From Bacteroidota bacterium (lineage in GTDB: Bacteria; Bacteroidota; Ignavibacteria; UBA10030; UBA8401): a stretch of DNA of 54,592 nucleotides. The position numbers and the translations under genes were made by a program. The DNA lies in assembly GCA_005792285.1 (NCBI GenBank), contig SXSI01000021.1, positions 1 to 54,592 on the forward strand, written 5' to 3'. A model generated the notes under the pieces. It was given only the letters and a program-made list of their open reading frames with translations. It was not told the DNA's origin and searched no databases. Below are positions 26,388 through 36,568 of this stretch, in pieces (within the stretch, counting starts at the first letter, position 1; each line of letters begins with the position of its first letter).

Positions 26388-29300
26388 TAATCTCCACCGA
26401 GCGAAAAGTAATATCTCGGCTTAGAAAAGTTTTGAAGATTATAAGTCCACGCAACATCTATTTTTAATGGAAGTCCGAAGAAAATAAATCGCGTTCCAAC
26501 TCCCATTCCCATAAGTAAATCTTTCATTTCCGATTCTCCATTTGCATTTTTAGAGACACCTTTATAATATTTATCATCTGTCCAGGAAGAACCAATATCA
26601 ACAAACGCAGCTCCCATAATATTTTGCAATGCTATCGGGACTCCGCCGGCTACAAGAAGCTGAATCAACTGAAACCGATATTCATTATTTAGAAGTAAAT
26701 ATTTTGTTCCATTTTTTACGTTGTAATTAAAACCACGCATCGGTAAAACCGGTGTTAAAAAAACATAATCTTCAACGTTTTCAATTGGAATTCTATTATT
26801 GTCGAATGTATAATTAATCCATCCTTCAGTTCCTCCGAGAAAGAAATGCTGTGGATTTTTTCCGAAACTAAATCCAGATGCAACGCGTGATGCAATTGAA
26901 CTTGTTCTAAAGAGTCGAATATAATTTCGAAAATCAAAAGTTAGAGTTTTAAAATCAAGGGAGTTCGCTCCTTTAAATGGTGAAAAACTAAAAGTTAAAT
27001 TAAATCTCTTTCCATTGTTTGGAGAAAGTATCCACCATAAAGAATTATCGTGCACAAAACTTATTGATGGTATAATTAATTCGCGTCTTTGTGTAGCGGC
27101 TGGAGGAAATTCCATAGATTCACGCGATATATTTAAAAACATCAAACTCCCATCGACTCTGTTAAATTTATCAAATGGATAAGTTGCCATTGCGGCAAAT
27201 CCCCAATTTCGAAAACGGAATAATCCATTAGATAACCATAAATATCTCGCACTATGAAATCCTTGCAAACCATAATCAATTTTTTCAGGAAGATAAAAAT
27301 AACCGAGAGAGTAATCGCTATTTCGAAGATCTGTTAAAAGATTTGTAACAAAATAAATTTGATGATCGCCCAACATATCACTAAATGCCATTACAGTAGT
27401 TCCTTGTACGCCGTAATATGTACTGAAAGCTGTTGTCGCATAAATAATATCTGGAGAAAAATTCAGTTTATAATTTGTAATTCTATAATTTCCTGCTTCA
27501 TCTATATTATCACTTACTTGTAAAGTTGTATCGATTGAAGTTGTAGGTAATTGAAATTTTAATCCTTCAATTTCACTTGATGAATTACTTAAATCAATTT
27601 GAATTGCATCGCCATAAGAAACAATTCGCGGTTCGATTGCTTTGCTTACTGTGTCAGATTTTAAGGAAGCCGAGATTAAAAAGAATTGTTCCTTTCTGAA
27701 GTCAGTTTTTTCAAGTGATGTTATTTTTAATTCTTTTTCAAATGGACTTTTAATTAGAAAAATATCAAAACCAGCTTCATTCAAACAAGAAAAAGATAAT
27801 TTATTTCCATCGCGTGATAATGATAACTGGTAAAGCCCAGTAATTGAATTTGTAATTGGTCTTTCCTGTGAAGTGCCAAGATCTAATTGATAAATATTCC
27901 CAATTCCATTTTTATCTGAAACATAAAGAACTGATTTTTTATCTGTAGAAGGAATTGGATTTGTTTCATCACAGAAAGGAGTATTCGTGAGTTGCTTAAT
28001 AATTCCCGAATTAACATTCGCAGAATAAACATCATATTGCGAATAATTATTTTCCCAAATATTAAAGTTTGCAGTAGTTCGTTTTGATAAATTAATTGAA
28101 CGATCAGATGAGAAGTAAATTGTCTCACCATCATTTGACCAAGTTGGATCTAAATCAGAAAATACGTCGTTTGTAATATTGCTTATTTTGCGTGTTTTAA
28201 AATCAAAAACATACACATCAGATTGCGAGGCAGAATTACCAATAAAAGCAAGTTTGTTATTTGAATGCGACCAATCGACACTAAAAATTCCATCCAGATT
28301 TTTAAATGCAAGTTTTTCTTCTTCACCAGTTTCTACATTGATTAACATAATCGCATCTTTATCGCCACTTTTAACAGCGAGTGCAATCCTTTTACCATCA
28401 GGAGACCAACTAATTCCTGGCGTTAGTAAATGTAATTCTTCAAAATTTGCAACGCGCTGTCCATTGACTATTTTTTTTATTTTATTATCAATTGTTGAAA
28501 TAATAAATACATCAAGATAATCGTCTCTGTCGGATATAAATGCAATTTTATCTCCTTGTGGCGAAAGTGCCGGAGAAGTATTGTAAAAATTTCCATCTTT
28601 TGAGTGATTCGTTAATTGTTGTGCAAAATCTTTTGGCTCTTCTCTTTTGGCAATGTCCGGCCAGTACGCAACCTTCAATCCTTTTTGCCAATTTTCATTT
28701 AGTTCTTTAACTGTTAATCCAATTGCGCTTTTAAATCCATTATCAATACTTCTTAGTCCTTTAATTCGATGAAGTATTTCGGAAATTTTTTGTTCACCAT
28801 ATTTTGTTGCAATGTAATACCAAACGGATTGTCCTGCACGATACGAAAAATATCCACTTAAATTTTCAATCGGTGGAAGATATGTATGTAAAGTTGCATC
28901 TCTCATAAACATATCTGAGTTAACATCCCATTCTAAAGAAAGGTATTCTGAAAGTCCTTCGTTGAACCAATGAGGAAGTTGAAGCTGAACATTATTTGAA
29001 ATAATTGATTGAATTGATCCACCATAAAACATATCATTTAAAACTGCATGCACAAGCTCATGGTGAATAACATGTCGGAACTGTCTATAGTTTCCTTCAA
29101 ATGGAACAACAACTCTGTTTTTAAATAATTCTGTAACTCCGCCAATTCCTTCATCCATATATTCTGAAATAACATTTGTTTGTTGAAAGTCATTATGCGA
29201 ATTATAAATCATTATGGAAATTCTGTTTGAAATGGTGTGTCGAATTTTTTTTGAAATAGCTCCGTAAGCTGATTCCGCTGATTGCGCAGTAAACTTTGAA

Positions 29301-29479
29301 AGGTATTCTCCTTTTTCATAATAATAAATATCAAAATGCTCAGTTTGAATATACGACCAATTAAAGTTTTTATATTGAACTTTGTTCTTCCCAAAAACAA
29401 CTTCCTGAGAATAAGTTGGTTGATTACTCCAGAAAGTAAATATTATAAATAAAGCGATTTTAAAATTTCTTTTTAGCAT
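26384..29479 (-). CDS. Multidomain outer-membrane protein: gluzincin-like peptidase, PD40 propeller, Omp85-type barrel
   Basis: The 1031-residue protein has three parts after a signal peptide (ending near TYSQE). Residues 40-280 look like a peptidase-MA domain, with HELVH (140-144) and WFNEGLSEYLS (171-181), the HExxH plus downstream Glu arrangement of gluzincins. Residues about 295-620 hold repeated TolB/PD40 blades (SPQGDKIAFISDRDDYLDVF, SPDGKRIALA, SNDGETIYFSSDR). The C-terminal 300-400 residues read as a beta-barrel with MRGF (914-917) matching the Omp85 VRGF/Y loop-6 motif, ending SLGGDY. The gene lies 13 bases after rnr and downstream of tamB. Its role is unknown; surface protease or assembly factor are options. 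Confidence 0.85.
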   Translation of the reverse strand: MLKRNFKIALFIIFTFWSNQPTYSQEVVFGKNKVQYKNFNWSYIQTEHFDIYYYEKGEYLSKFTAQSAESAYGAISKKIRHTISNRISIMIYNSHNDFQQTNVISEYMDEGIGGVTELFKNRVVVPFEGNYRQFRHVIHHELVHAVLNDMFYGGSIQSIISNNVQLQLPHWFNEGLSEYLSLEWDVNSDMFMRDATLHTYLPPIENLSGYFSYRAGQSVWYYIATKYGEQKISEILHRIKGLRSIDNGFKSAIGLTVKELNENWQKGLKVAYWPDIAKREEPKDFAQQLTNHSKDGNFYNTSPALSPQGDKIAFISDRDDYLDVFIISTIDNKIKKIVNGQRVANFEELHLLTPGISWSPDGKRIALAVKSGDKDAIMLINVETGEEEKLAFKNLDGIFSVDWSHSNNKLAFIGNSASQSDVYVFDFKTRKISNITNDVFSDLDPTWSNDGETIYFSSDRSINLSKRTTANFNIWENNYSQYDVYSANVNSGIIKQLTNTPFCDETNPIPSTDKKSVLYVSDKNGIGNIYQLDLGTSQERPITNSITGLYQLSLSRDGNKLSFSCLNEAGFDIFLIKSPFEKELKITSLEKTDFRKEQFFLISASLKSDTVSKAIEPRIVSYGDAIQIDLSNSSSEIEGLKFQLPTTSIDTTLQVSDNIDEAGNYRITNYKLNFSPDIIYATTAFSTYYGVQGTTVMAFSDMLGDHQIYFVTNLLTDLRNSDYSLGYFYLPEKIDYGLQGFHSARYLWLSNGLFRFRNWGFAAMATYPFDKFNRVDGSLMFLNISRESMEFPPAATQRRELIIPSISFVHDNSLWWILSPNNGKRFNLTFSFSPFKGANSLDFKTLTFDFRNYIRLFRTSSIASRVASGFSFGKNPQHFFLGGTEGWINYTFDNNRIPIENVEDYVFLTPVLPMRGFNYNVKNGTKYLLLNNEYRFQLIQLLVAGGVPIALQNIMGAAFVDIGSSWTDDKYYKGVSKNANGESEMKDLLMGMGVGTRFIFFGLPLKIDVAWTYNLQNFSKPRYYFSLGGDY

Positions 29480-29492
29480 ATAGTAATTGAAT

Positions 29493-31670
29493 TTATCGTT
29501 TTTTTCTTTTAATATGAAGTGCTTTAATTGGACTTTTATTGTCGCTCATAATATTAAAGTCAATTTTTTTAGTTTCGGGATTTACTGAAATTATTTTAAC
29601 CTTAATTTTATCTCCCAATCTATACATTTTACCGGTTCGTTTACCAATTAAAGAATATTTCGCTTCGCTATATTCATAATAATCATCTTTTAGAGTCCTG
29701 GCATGAATTAATCCTTCAACTAATGTTTCATTTAATTCAACAAAGAAACCAAAATTCAACACTCCGGAAATAATTCCCTGGAATTCTTTCCCAATATGAT
29801 TTTTCATGTATTCAATTTGCATGATTTTAATTGTGTCTCGTTCGGCTTCTTGTGCTAATTTTTCGCGTGCCGAAGAATGTTGACACATTTCTTTTAATTC
29901 TTGATTTGAATAGAGAAGATGTTGAACTTCATCTTTATTATTTTTTTTAGTTAAATAATGATGAAGCAATCTATGAACTAGTAAATCTGGATATCTTCTT
30001 ATTGGAGATGTGAAATGTGTATAATCATCAAATGCCAATCCAAAATGGCCGATGTTCTCAGTATCGTAAATTGCTTTTGCCATAGAACGAAGTGTAACTA
30101 CATTAATTATATTTTCTTCTGGCTTTCCTACTACATTTTCGAGTAAGGTTTGAAACTCACGATGAATATTTTTTGATTGCTGAAATTTGAATCCTAATTT
30201 CGAAACAAAGAGTGAAAGTGCTTCGAGCTTTTCTGGATTTGGTGAAGGGTGAATTCGAAATACAAAAGGGACTACTGATTTATTATTGTGAAATTTTTTA
30301 ATTTGTAGTGCAACTAATTTATTTGCAAGCAACATACATTCTTCTACAAGTTGATGACTTTTCAATCGTTGTTTTATTATTATTTCTATAGGAATTCCAC
30401 GAGAATCAAATTTAAATTTTGGTTCAAGGGTTTCAAAATTAATTCCACCTTTTTTAAATCGCTCTTCTTTTAATTTCAATGCAACATTCCACAACGTCAA
30501 CAATAAATTTGAAAATTTTCCTTTTTTGGAATCGAGTATTTTCTCGACTTCCTCATAAGTAAATCTGCATTTTGAATGTATAATTGTTTTTGCAATTCTA
30601 TCTGAAATTATTTTTCCATTTTGGATTTTTATAAAACAGGAATAAGCTAATCGGTCTGTATCTGGCTTTAAACTACAAAGATTGTTCGATAACTTTTCGG
30701 GCAACATTGGTACAACCTGATTTGCCAAATAAAGACTTGTCCCTCTCGCTAATGCCTCATTATCAAGCTCAGAATTTGGTTTTACATAATAACTAACGTC
30801 AGCAATGTGAACTCCTAATTCAATTGTGGTTGAGTCTATTTCTTCAATTGAAAGTGCATCGTCGAAATCTTTTGCATCAACTGGATCAATTGTTACACAA
30901 TCTAAACTTCGACAATCTTCTCTTTCATCGATTTCTTTTTGAGAAAAATTATTTGAAAACTGCGCAGCTTCTTTTTCAACATTTTGTGGGAATTCTTGTG
31001 TTAAATTATATGTTCGCAATATTGATTTTATTTCTGCAAATGGATTCCCAGCAATACCCAATATTTCAATAATTTTACCTTCGGGATTAAAATCTTCTGA
31101 CTCCCATTCTATAAATTCCACAACAACACGATCTCCAGCTCTTGCATTCAACACATATTCTGCAGAAATATAAATATCTCTTTTAAATTTTTTATTATCA
31201 ATGATTGCAAAGATTGTATTTTTTGTTTTGGCAACTGTTCCGATAAAAATATGTTCAGCGCGTTTAATTATTTTTTCAATTTTCCCATCTGGATATTGTT
31301 TATTGTCAAGCGTCGTAGTTTTGGAATAAGTTACAACTTCAACCGTATCCCCTTCTAATCCAGTATTTAAAAGTTGAGGTGCAATTAATATTTCTCCCTT
31401 TTTTTCATTTGTAGTAACTACACCATAATTATTTTTTAATATTCTGAGAACTCCTTTTACGCGTCCTTTTGGAATATGTAATTTATAACCAGAATTCAAA
31501 TCAAATTCAAGAGTACCACTATCTACTAATTGGTGAAGCGTTGTTCGCAAAGATTGATATTCCTGATTATTGCGAATATTTAATAGTTGTGCAATTTCGC
31601 GTGATTTTACAGCGAGTGATGGTCTGGAAGAATATAATCCCAGAATTTTTTGTTGAATGTTATTTTTCAT
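29493..31670 (-). CDS. rnr: Ribonuclease R (RNB/S1 exoribonuclease)
   Basis: RNase R is a processive 3'-5' exoribonuclease that degrades structured RNA. The 725-residue protein has an N-terminal helix-turn-helix-like region (1-70), cold-shock domains (about 70-220), the RNB catalytic domain starting near residue 255 with CVTIDPVDAKDFDDALS, and a C-terminal S1 domain (about 630-710, GKEFQGIISGVLNFGFFVEL) plus a basic tail. Its ATG lies immediately after the tamB stop, so it belongs to the same run. It is followed by the peptidase-propeller-barrel gene. Confidence 0.95.
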   Translation of the reverse strand: MKNNIQQKILGLYSSRPSLAVKSREIAQLLNIRNNQEYQSLRTTLHQLVDSGTLEFDLNSGYKLHIPKGRVKGVLRILKNNYGVVTTNEKKGEILIAPQLLNTGLEGDTVEVVTYSKTTTLDNKQYPDGKIEKIIKRAEHIFIGTVAKTKNTIFAIIDNKKFKRDIYISAEYVLNARAGDRVVVEFIEWESEDFNPEGKIIEILGIAGNPFAEIKSILRTYNLTQEFPQNVEKEAAQFSNNFSQKEIDEREDCRSLDCVTIDPVDAKDFDDALSIEEIDSTTIELGVHIADVSYYVKPNSELDNEALARGTSLYLANQVVPMLPEKLSNNLCSLKPDTDRLAYSCFIKIQNGKIISDRIAKTIIHSKCRFTYEEVEKILDSKKGKFSNLLLTLWNVALKLKEERFKKGGINFETLEPKFKFDSRGIPIEIIIKQRLKSHQLVEECMLLANKLVALQIKKFHNNKSVVPFVFRIHPSPNPEKLEALSLFVSKLGFKFQQSKNIHREFQTLLENVVGKPEENIINVVTLRSMAKAIYDTENIGHFGLAFDDYTHFTSPIRRYPDLLVHRLLHHYLTKKNNKDEVQHLLYSNQELKEMCQHSSAREKLAQEAERDTIKIMQIEYMKNHIGKEFQGIISGVLNFGFFVELNETLVEGLIHARTLKDDYYEYSEAKYSLIGKRTGKMYRLGDKIKVKIISVNPETKKIDFNIMSDNKSPIKALHIKRKKR

Positions 31671-34600
31671 TTAAAATATTATTTTGTAGTAAACCCGCGC
31701 CCCAACCACAGATTGTTTGTCGACATTGTATTCGAAAGGATCTATTTTGCGCTCAATTTCAAATATAAAGTTTTTATATTTTCTGCTTCCTGTTATAGAA
31801 CTTAATGGCATTTGCAAACTTAGATTTGCATTATTTAAATCTGAAAAAACTTTTCCGCCAAAACTCCAATAAGCATCTAAAACCTCTCCCCCCAATCTCA
31901 AATCGGGAGTGTCGGTTGAATAACGTAATTCTGCATTTGAAATAAATGTAATATTATTTGATCTCACAAAATCCATCATCATTCCTGAAAGAAGTGTATT
32001 TGTAAAACTATTTATCATTGAAACACTAACCGAAGTTCCGAGTACTTCACTTATTCCCTGTTTGTCATTTAGATTTAAATCTTCGCGAAATTTTCCAGGA
32101 ATTCCCGGAGAAGAAGTTAATAAAAATGAAATGACATCTCCTTCAATATCACTTGTTCGTTCAGTTCTTTCTTTTTTTTCATTCACTTGATATAATGAAA
32201 GTTTTGGAATTGGTTGAATTCTTGTTCCTGTAATTTCAAGTTGAACATGTACATCTTCTGTCGGTGGATTTGCATTTTGTTCCAACTTCAATCTCGTTCC
32301 TGTATAAACTGCAATAATATTTAATTTTGGATTCGAAGGTTCAGCAAGAAATTCTATATTTCCTGATGCATTAAATTGCTTATAAAAAGTATAAGTTGAA
32401 CGTTCAGTAACATTAATCGTACCAAACATTTCCTTTGTTTTATTAGTATTTCTAATAGAAAAACTTCCTTCAAGATATGCCAACAATTCCTCATTAGTTG
32501 CCGGATTAAAAATAAACCGCGTTGTAACAATTCCATCTGTTTGAAATTGTAAATCATAAATAAATTTATCAAGTGGAGAAGGTTTTTGCAACCGCAAATT
32601 TCGTTCTTGTAAAAAGATCATCATTTCCTGAAATGCATAATTATCTCGACTTACTCTTGAGGTGTCATCCACAACAATAATATTTGAGATTTTAGATTGA
32701 TTAAATACTGTAGCAATTTGCGAGGGTGGAATTATCAGATTTGCATTTCTTACTAACAGTTTACCATGCATTTTTGAAATACCAGATGAACCATCAAAGC
32801 GTAAACCATCAGAAGTTGTTGCTAAAATTAATTCTCCATAAAAAGTATTACTCAATGAAGAATACCCATGTTGCATTACAAGCAATTCTCCTTTTGTAAT
32901 AATATTATAATTTAGATTATTAAAATCTTTTAAATTTATTGTTCCACTTATATCTGCATTACTTTTTGAATATACTGATTTGCTGTTTCGTAATGTGAAT
33001 TTTGAAAACTTTAAATTACTCTCTTCGAATAACAAACTCCCATTTGCTATATAGTGCAATCTATTAGGCAAATAAAGAAAATCAATATTATTAAAAGATA
33101 AATTACCATTTAATTCTGGGTTTTCAACTGAACCAGTTGCAGTTAATGTGCCGTTTATTTTTCCATTTATATTTTCAAGAGTTGAAAAATATGGTTCGAT
33201 ATAATTAAAGTTGAAATTATTAAATGCTATTTTTAGATCCAATCCGTCGCCTGTAACCTTTGGCGAACTGAATAAACTTAAATTGACAGGTACATTCCCA
33301 TTTATTGAAAAAATTTTATTTGATTCAATTGGAGAAAGTAGATCTAAATTAACCTGTGCAAGATTTTCATTATACCTTATTTCTCCAATAAGTTGATTTT
33401 CAGATTTATTTTTTTCTGAATTCCAAGTTATATCCACTTTTGAAGTTATTTGTGGTTTAGAAAGTGTACCATTTATTTGCAACGAAGCACTACTAATAAC
33501 ATTTGCAAAAAGTTTTTTATCTCCGATTGATTCCATTAAAGCTGAAATGTCAATTTTATTTACTTCGATTTGTGAATTTACCATTCCCAATTTTGTTAAT
33601 TCTCCAGAAAGTGATATATATTTTGAAGTATTAATAACACTTTCAGTACTTGATTCAAACAGAGTTAACTTTGGAATATTAATTCCATTTTTTGTAAAAT
33701 TAAATGTGACGGGCTTGTTATTATTCAAATGAATTGTACCGTATCGAAAATAAACAGATCGGAGAGTTGCAGATATATCATTTTCCGAAAACAATACTCC
33801 TCCTTGTACTTCTGTTGAAATAACACTGTCTATTGTTGACGAAATTAGAAACCTCGATTTTTGATTCTTTAGCTCAAATTCAATACTTACATTCTCATAT
33901 TTAGTGTCACCATAATATAATGCGTCAAAAGTAGATTCCAAAAATAAATCAATCTCACTAATATTTATCTCTTTTAATAAATCAATATTTGATATTGAAT
34001 AGTTTAAATCAAAGTTGTCGATATAAAATTTCTTTTCTTCAATTGTACTTCTTGCAGTTAAAATGTGTGACTTACCGGAAAGTGAAAGTTTACTCCCTTT
34101 TGTTTTCAAAATTCCTTCTATTTCAACGGTGGCATTGCTTGAAGGTAATTCTAATAACATTGTAATTGGTTCAAGGTTATTAATTGAAATTTTATATTCA
34201 CAATTCTGAGGATAACTAATTTTAAATGGTAGCTGCGAGACACTTTCTGTTTTTAATTGATTTTCTTTTTGAGCGATACCAAGTGAATTTAATATATTTT
34301 CTTTTTTTGATTTTACCAATTTGGTTATTTGTGCAAGAGTTGTTCTGAATGAATGTTGTAATAATCTTGGAGAAAAATCTCCTTTAAATGTTGCGTCTGC
34401 TAATCTCGAATTGAATGTATATTCCCATAATTTATTTTTTTTACCAAATAAAAGGAATACAGTTGATGTGTCGAAGTTGAATTTATTATATCTCGAGTCT
34501 TGAAATTTTATTTCTCCTTCTACAAGCGCATTATCAATATCTATTCCTTGAGTTGATAAATTAAAAGTACCACTAAGCAAAGAATTATGAATTGAGTCTT

Positions 34601-36083
34601 TCAATATATTTGCAAGATTTACTTCTTTGAAGTTTCCTAAAACTTGAAATGTCGTAGCATTGATATCTTTTTTATTATTGTTGAAAAGATATTTAAATCT
34701 TAATTCTCCGGCATCTGATAATTGAAAATAATCTCCCTGAAAAATATTATTTTCATATGTTCCCAATAAATTTGCACTATTAATTTTAACAAAGTTATAG
34801 GTTGAAGGTGTTAATTCTACTTTGTAATTAAAACTATTTAGACTTCCAGTTAAATTTGCAGTAAAATTCAATTTAGATTCAGAATATTTTTTACCAACAA
34901 AATCAAAAATATCAACATCTTCTCCTTCAACACTAATACTAACCGATTCATCATTCTTTCGGGTTGAAAGTGTTGCAATTAATTTTATTTCCTGATTTTC
35001 TTTGTTAATATTAAAATTAGCTTTGGTTTGAGTTTCTGTTTTTATTAATTCACCACTCACTAAAACTTCTGTCATTTCGCTGAGGTATTCCTTATAAGAA
35101 GGGATCAAACTTATAAAATCTGGTGGATTAATTATTGATGATTTTATTGTTACTGAAATCTCTTCGTTCTTTTGACCTAGCTTTATTGCATTTCCAGCAA
35201 AGTTTAACTGGCTATTTTTATGCTTAAGTTCGATGTTACTGAAATTAATTTCCGCCAAACTACCTTCAAACTTTCCTTTAATTTTAACTTCCCCATTTAA
35301 AGGGATATTAAAACCGCTTATTTTTGATATCTCATTAAAACTTAATTGAGAGTTATCAAGTGCAATTATCGCTTTAGGAGACTTTTCTAATTCAACAAGT
35401 TTGATTGATCCTTTTATGTTTGACTCAATACTTTTTAATTCGACTTCACTTAGCACTATATCATAGGGCGTTAAAGTAATATTTAATTTACCCTTTGCTA
35501 ATTTCAATTTTGTTGATTCATCTATTAATGAAATTGTACTAATTGACAAATTTGTTTTTTCAGGAGTTACATTAACTCCAATCTCACTTTCAATATTATT
35601 AATTATTCTTTTTTTATTATTCACTTCATCAGTAAAATTTATCGATCCATTAATTATCGCTAAATTTTTGATACTTAAACTGTTATTACCTTCTGATGGT
35701 TTATAAATATTCTGGAGATTAAAAGTTTGATTTTTAAATCGTATCACAGATATTTTAGGAGAGTATATTGAAATTGATAGAATTTCGTTTTCACCATTAA
35801 CTAGTTTAAGTAAGTCATATCCAATTTCTACATTTTGAATTGAAATTACTGTATCATTATTTTGTACAATTGTTGCATTGTTAATATTTATTCCTGTAAA
35901 TAAATCTCCCGAAATATCCCCAAATTTAAGTTTTGCATTTAATAATAATTCTGCCTTTGAGATTATATTACTTCTTAAATAAGAATGAAAAACAGAAGTT
36001 TTGGATAAAATAAAAATTCCCATTACAACGATTGCAAAAAATGAACCAATAATTAATAATGTGGTTAAAGCTTTATTTTTCAT
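31671..36083 (-). CDS. tamB: TamB/AsmA-like envelope protein (DUF490)
   Basis: The 1470-residue protein has one N-terminal membrane anchor (about 7-27) and then a very long beta-rich body of repeating strands, as in TamB, AsmA and other bridge-like lipid-transfer proteins. The C-terminal 350 residues contain the TamB (DUF490) signature region, with GTSVSVSMINSFTNTLLSG and LRLGGEVLDAYWSFGGKVF. It should span the periplasm and support lipid transport or outer-membrane protein assembly. It overlaps hldE2 by four bases, and rnr starts on the very next base. No canonical TamA is adjacent; the nearest Omp85-type barrel is encoded two genes downstream. Confidence 0.88.
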   Translation of the reverse strand: MKNKALTTLLIIGSFFAIVVMGIFILSKTSVFHSYLRSNIISKAELLLNAKLKFGDISGDLFTGININNATIVQNNDTVISIQNVEIGYDLLKLVNGENEILSISIYSPKISVIRFKNQTFNLQNIYKPSEGNNSLSIKNLAIINGSINFTDEVNNKKRIINNIESEIGVNVTPEKTNLSISTISLIDESTKLKLAKGKLNITLTPYDIVLSEVELKSIESNIKGSIKLVELEKSPKAIIALDNSQLSFNEISKISGFNIPLNGEVKIKGKFEGSLAEINFSNIELKHKNSQLNFAGNAIKLGQKNEEISVTIKSSIINPPDFISLIPSYKEYLSEMTEVLVSGELIKTETQTKANFNINKENQEIKLIATLSTRKNDESVSISVEGEDVDIFDFVGKKYSESKLNFTANLTGSLNSFNYKVELTPSTYNFVKINSANLLGTYENNIFQGDYFQLSDAGELRFKYLFNNNKKDINATTFQVLGNFKEVNLANILKDSIHNSLLSGTFNLSTQGIDIDNALVEGEIKFQDSRYNKFNFDTSTVFLLFGKKNKLWEYTFNSRLADATFKGDFSPRLLQHSFRTTLAQITKLVKSKKENILNSLGIAQKENQLKTESVSQLPFKISYPQNCEYKISINNLEPITMLLELPSSNATVEIEGILKTKGSKLSLSGKSHILTARSTIEEKKFYIDNFDLNYSISNIDLLKEINISEIDLFLESTFDALYYGDTKYENVSIEFELKNQKSRFLISSTIDSVISTEVQGGVLFSENDISATLRSVYFRYGTIHLNNNKPVTFNFTKNGINIPKLTLFESSTESVINTSKYISLSGELTKLGMVNSQIEVNKIDISALMESIGDKKLFANVISSASLQINGTLSKPQITSKVDITWNSEKNKSENQLIGEIRYNENLAQVNLDLLSPIESNKIFSINGNVPVNLSLFSSPKVTGDGLDLKIAFNNFNFNYIEPYFSTLENINGKINGTLTATGSVENPELNGNLSFNNIDFLYLPNRLHYIANGSLLFEESNLKFSKFTLRNSKSVYSKSNADISGTINLKDFNNLNYNIITKGELLVMQHGYSSLSNTFYGELILATTSDGLRFDGSSGISKMHGKLLVRNANLIIPPSQIATVFNQSKISNIIVVDDTSRVSRDNYAFQEMMIFLQERNLRLQKPSPLDKFIYDLQFQTDGIVTTRFIFNPATNEELLAYLEGSFSIRNTNKTKEMFGTINVTERSTYTFYKQFNASGNIEFLAEPSNPKLNIIAVYTGTRLKLEQNANPPTEDVHVQLEITGTRIQPIPKLSLYQVNEKKERTERTSDIEGDVISFLLTSSPGIPGKFREDLNLNDKQGISEVLGTSVSVSMINSFTNTLLSGMMMDFVRSNNITFISNAELRYSTDTPDLRLGGEVLDAYWSFGGKVFSDLNNANLSLQMPLSSITGSRKYKNFIFEIERKIDPFEYNVDKQSVVGARVYYKIIF

Positions 36084-36556
36084 TTATTATTATACTGCTT
36101 CAAAATATTTTCAATAATATTTGATGATGAGCGATTTGGTACAAATGAAATTGTTTTTACAAGTCCACCATTTTTTTCAACTACATCTTTTCCAACAATT
36201 GAATAGATTTTCCAATCTTCACCTTTTACAAGTATATCGGGAATTAGTTTTGTAATAATTTCCAATGGAGTATCCTCATTAAAAATCAAAACACAATCAA
36301 CTGATTTTAATTTTGAAATAACAATTGCGCGATCAAATTCATCAACTATTGGACGCTTTTCACCCTTAATTCGTTTGACGGAAGAATTACTATTTACACC
36401 AACAATTAATTTATCTCCGGCTTTTCGTGCCTCTTCAAGATATTCAACATGTCCACGATGAAGTATGTCGAACACGCCATTTGTAAAAACGACTTTCAGC
36501 CCCTCGTTTTTCCATTTCTCCCTTTGAAGAATTGCGTTGGACAATTGGAAGTCCAT
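36080..36556 (-). CDS. rfaE2: D-glycero-beta-D-manno-heptose 1-phosphate adenylyltransferase (HldE C-terminal type)
   Basis: This nucleotidyltransferase makes ADP-heptose for lipopolysaccharide inner core. The 158-residue protein has the cytidylyltransferase-like motif FTNGVFDILHRGHVEYL with HRGH at 33-36, and the second motif region NRSSSNIIENILK at the C-terminus. In E. coli it is fused to the kinase as HldE; here it is a separate gene 12 bases downstream of the kinase gene. It overlaps tamB by four bases. The pathway implies heptose-containing LPS or another ADP-heptose product. Confidence 0.93.
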   Translation of the reverse strand: MDFQLSNAILQREKWKNEGLKVVFTNGVFDILHRGHVEYLEEARKAGDKLIVGVNSNSSVKRIKGEKRPIVDEFDRAIVISKLKSVDCVLIFNEDTPLEIITKLIPDILVKGEDWKIYSIVGKDVVEKNGGLVKTISFVPNRSSSNIIENILKQYNNK

Positions 36557-36568
36557 ATGTTTTACCTT

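Noticed and set aside
28179-28520. 113-codon plus-strand frame opposite the PD40 region
   Set aside because: It is a shadow of the well-supported minus-strand gene; its low-complexity Ser/Leu composition has no family features.
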